Program-made: the position numbers and the translations under genes
Shown: piece after piece, positions 63,519-64,000 of the stretch
Layout: each line of letters starts with the position of its first letter
Numbering within the stretch: position 1 is the stretch's first letter
Source: a bacterium
GTDB taxonomy: Bacteria > Actinomycetota > Acidimicrobiia > Acidimicrobiales > Bin134
NCBI GenBank assembly: GCA_026708015.1
Contig: JAPOVT010000048.1
Location: 1-64,000, forward strand
Reading direction: 5' to 3'
DNA: 64,000 nt
The notes under the pieces: generated by a model
Told to the model about the DNA's origin: nothing
Databases searched by the model: none
Seen by the model: only the letters and a program-made list of their open reading frames with translations

Positions 63519-64000
63519 CTAGCCGGTGGGGTCGAAGTGGGGGTTGTTGAGGTCGTAGCGGGCGACGGCGTCCTTGGCCACCGACGGGTCGAGGCTGCCT
63601 TCGGCAGCCAGGGCGCTCAAGATGGCCGCGGTCACGCTGTTGGCATCGGTTTCAAAGAAGCGGCGCAGTGACTCACGGGTATCGGAGCGGCCAAATCCGT
63701 CAGTGCCTAGCGGAATGAACCGGCGAGGCACCCAGCGGGCGATCTGATCGGGCACCATGGTCATATAGTCGGTCACCGCCACCACCGGCCCTTGGCCTTC
63801 TTGGAGCCGTTGGGTAACCATCGGGATCTGGGCCTCCTCGTCGGGGTGCAGGCGGTTCCAGCGCTCCACCTCCAGAGCCTCCTCCCGGGCCGCCTTGAAC
63901 GAGGGAGCACTGAGCAGGTCCACCCCGATCCCGTAGCGCTCGGCGAGCTCGGCCTGGGCGTCTCGGGCGGCCTGGTGGGCGGTTCCCGAGAAGATGATTG
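63519..64000 (-). CDS. aceE: pyruvate dehydrogenase E1 component (AceE), C-terminal part
   Basis: The C-terminus of a homodimeric AceE-type E1. PRRFIPLGTDGFGRSDTRES near the end is typical of AceE, as are YMTMVPDQIARWV and the terminal FFETDANSVTAAILSALA. The frame stays open to the window edge, so the start and most of the gene lie outside. It would supply the E1 activity of pyruvate dehydrogenase in actinobacteria. Confidence 0.92.
   Translation of the reverse strand, partial: IIFSGTAHQAARDAQAELAERYGIGVDLLSAPSFKAAREEALEVERWNRLHPDEEAQIPMVTQRLQEGQGPVVAVTDYMTMVPDQIARWVPRRFIPLGTDGFGRSDTRESLRRFFETDANSVTAAILSALAAEGSLDPSVAKDAVARYDLNNPHFDPTG

Overview
This is a GC-rich window with many GTG and TTG starts from an actinobacterial genome. 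The phylum call rests on an S-(hydroxymethyl)mycothiol-dehydrogenase-like gene, a Mec-type JAMM peptidase next to a CysM-like cysteine synthase, a DUF2510 segment, and the ftsE-ftsX block after prfB. The abundance of acyl-CoA dehydrogenases, amidohydrolase-2 proteins, SDRs and acyl-CoA synthetases suggests an Acidimicrobiia-like lineage; that finer placement is inference. The window opens with 51 C's, probably a contig end or filler, and ends inside an aceE-like gene.

Layout. 0-4.8 kb is accessory: a truncated CDS, a hypothetical gene, a doubly frameshifted AT-rich gene remnant, a HAD hydrolase, a duplicated tail of engB around a small ORF, engB, and an XRE/ImmA metalloprotease gene coupled to an unknown gene. 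4.8-10.2 kb holds an acyl-CoA dehydrogenase, an amidohydrolase, a quinone oxidoreductase and an ABC transporter. A higBA toxin-antitoxin pair follows (10.3-10.95 kb), then a frameshifted MFS gene, a flavodoxin and an SDR. 13.6-29.1 kb is catabolic: SDRs, an amidohydrolase, two NDP-forming acyl-CoA synthetases, acetoacetyl-CoA synthetase, an AMP ligase, an acyl-CoA dehydrogenase, enoyl-CoA hydratase and several gene remnants. 29.1-45.7 kb is mostly housekeeping: thioredoxin-like protein, FtsH, CPBP protease, ManA, Trm112-like, SIS isomerase, AhcY, ComF-like, HPF, SecA, RF2, FtsE, FtsX, mycothiol-dependent aldehyde dehydrogenase and a protein-isoaspartate methyltransferase. 45.7-51.2 kb has an RNA ligase-like protein, a second higB/higA-ImmA module, mec-cysM, rph, rdgB and tRNA-Leu(TAG).

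Directly after tRNA-Leu there is an accessory block of about 4.2 kb (51.2-55.45 kb). It contains a voltage-gated-type potassium channel gene translationally coupled to a PLD-DUF2510-RDD fusion gene, small membrane proteins, and two unrelated-looking GIY-YIG proteins. Core genes resume with an unknown gene, clpP, a lipoprotein, rpe, a catabolic SDR/NIPSNAP-like/Rieske cluster, a mazEF pair with a clear promoter and palindrome, an enoyl-CoA hydratase, a paralogous amidohydrolase and partial aceE.

The most interesting candidate system is the channel plus membrane-anchored PLD pair. The HigA-ImmA and XRE-ImmA modules come next. Remnants and single-base frameshifts recur, so either the genome is decaying in its accessory zones or the assembly carries indel errors; the raw reads would decide.
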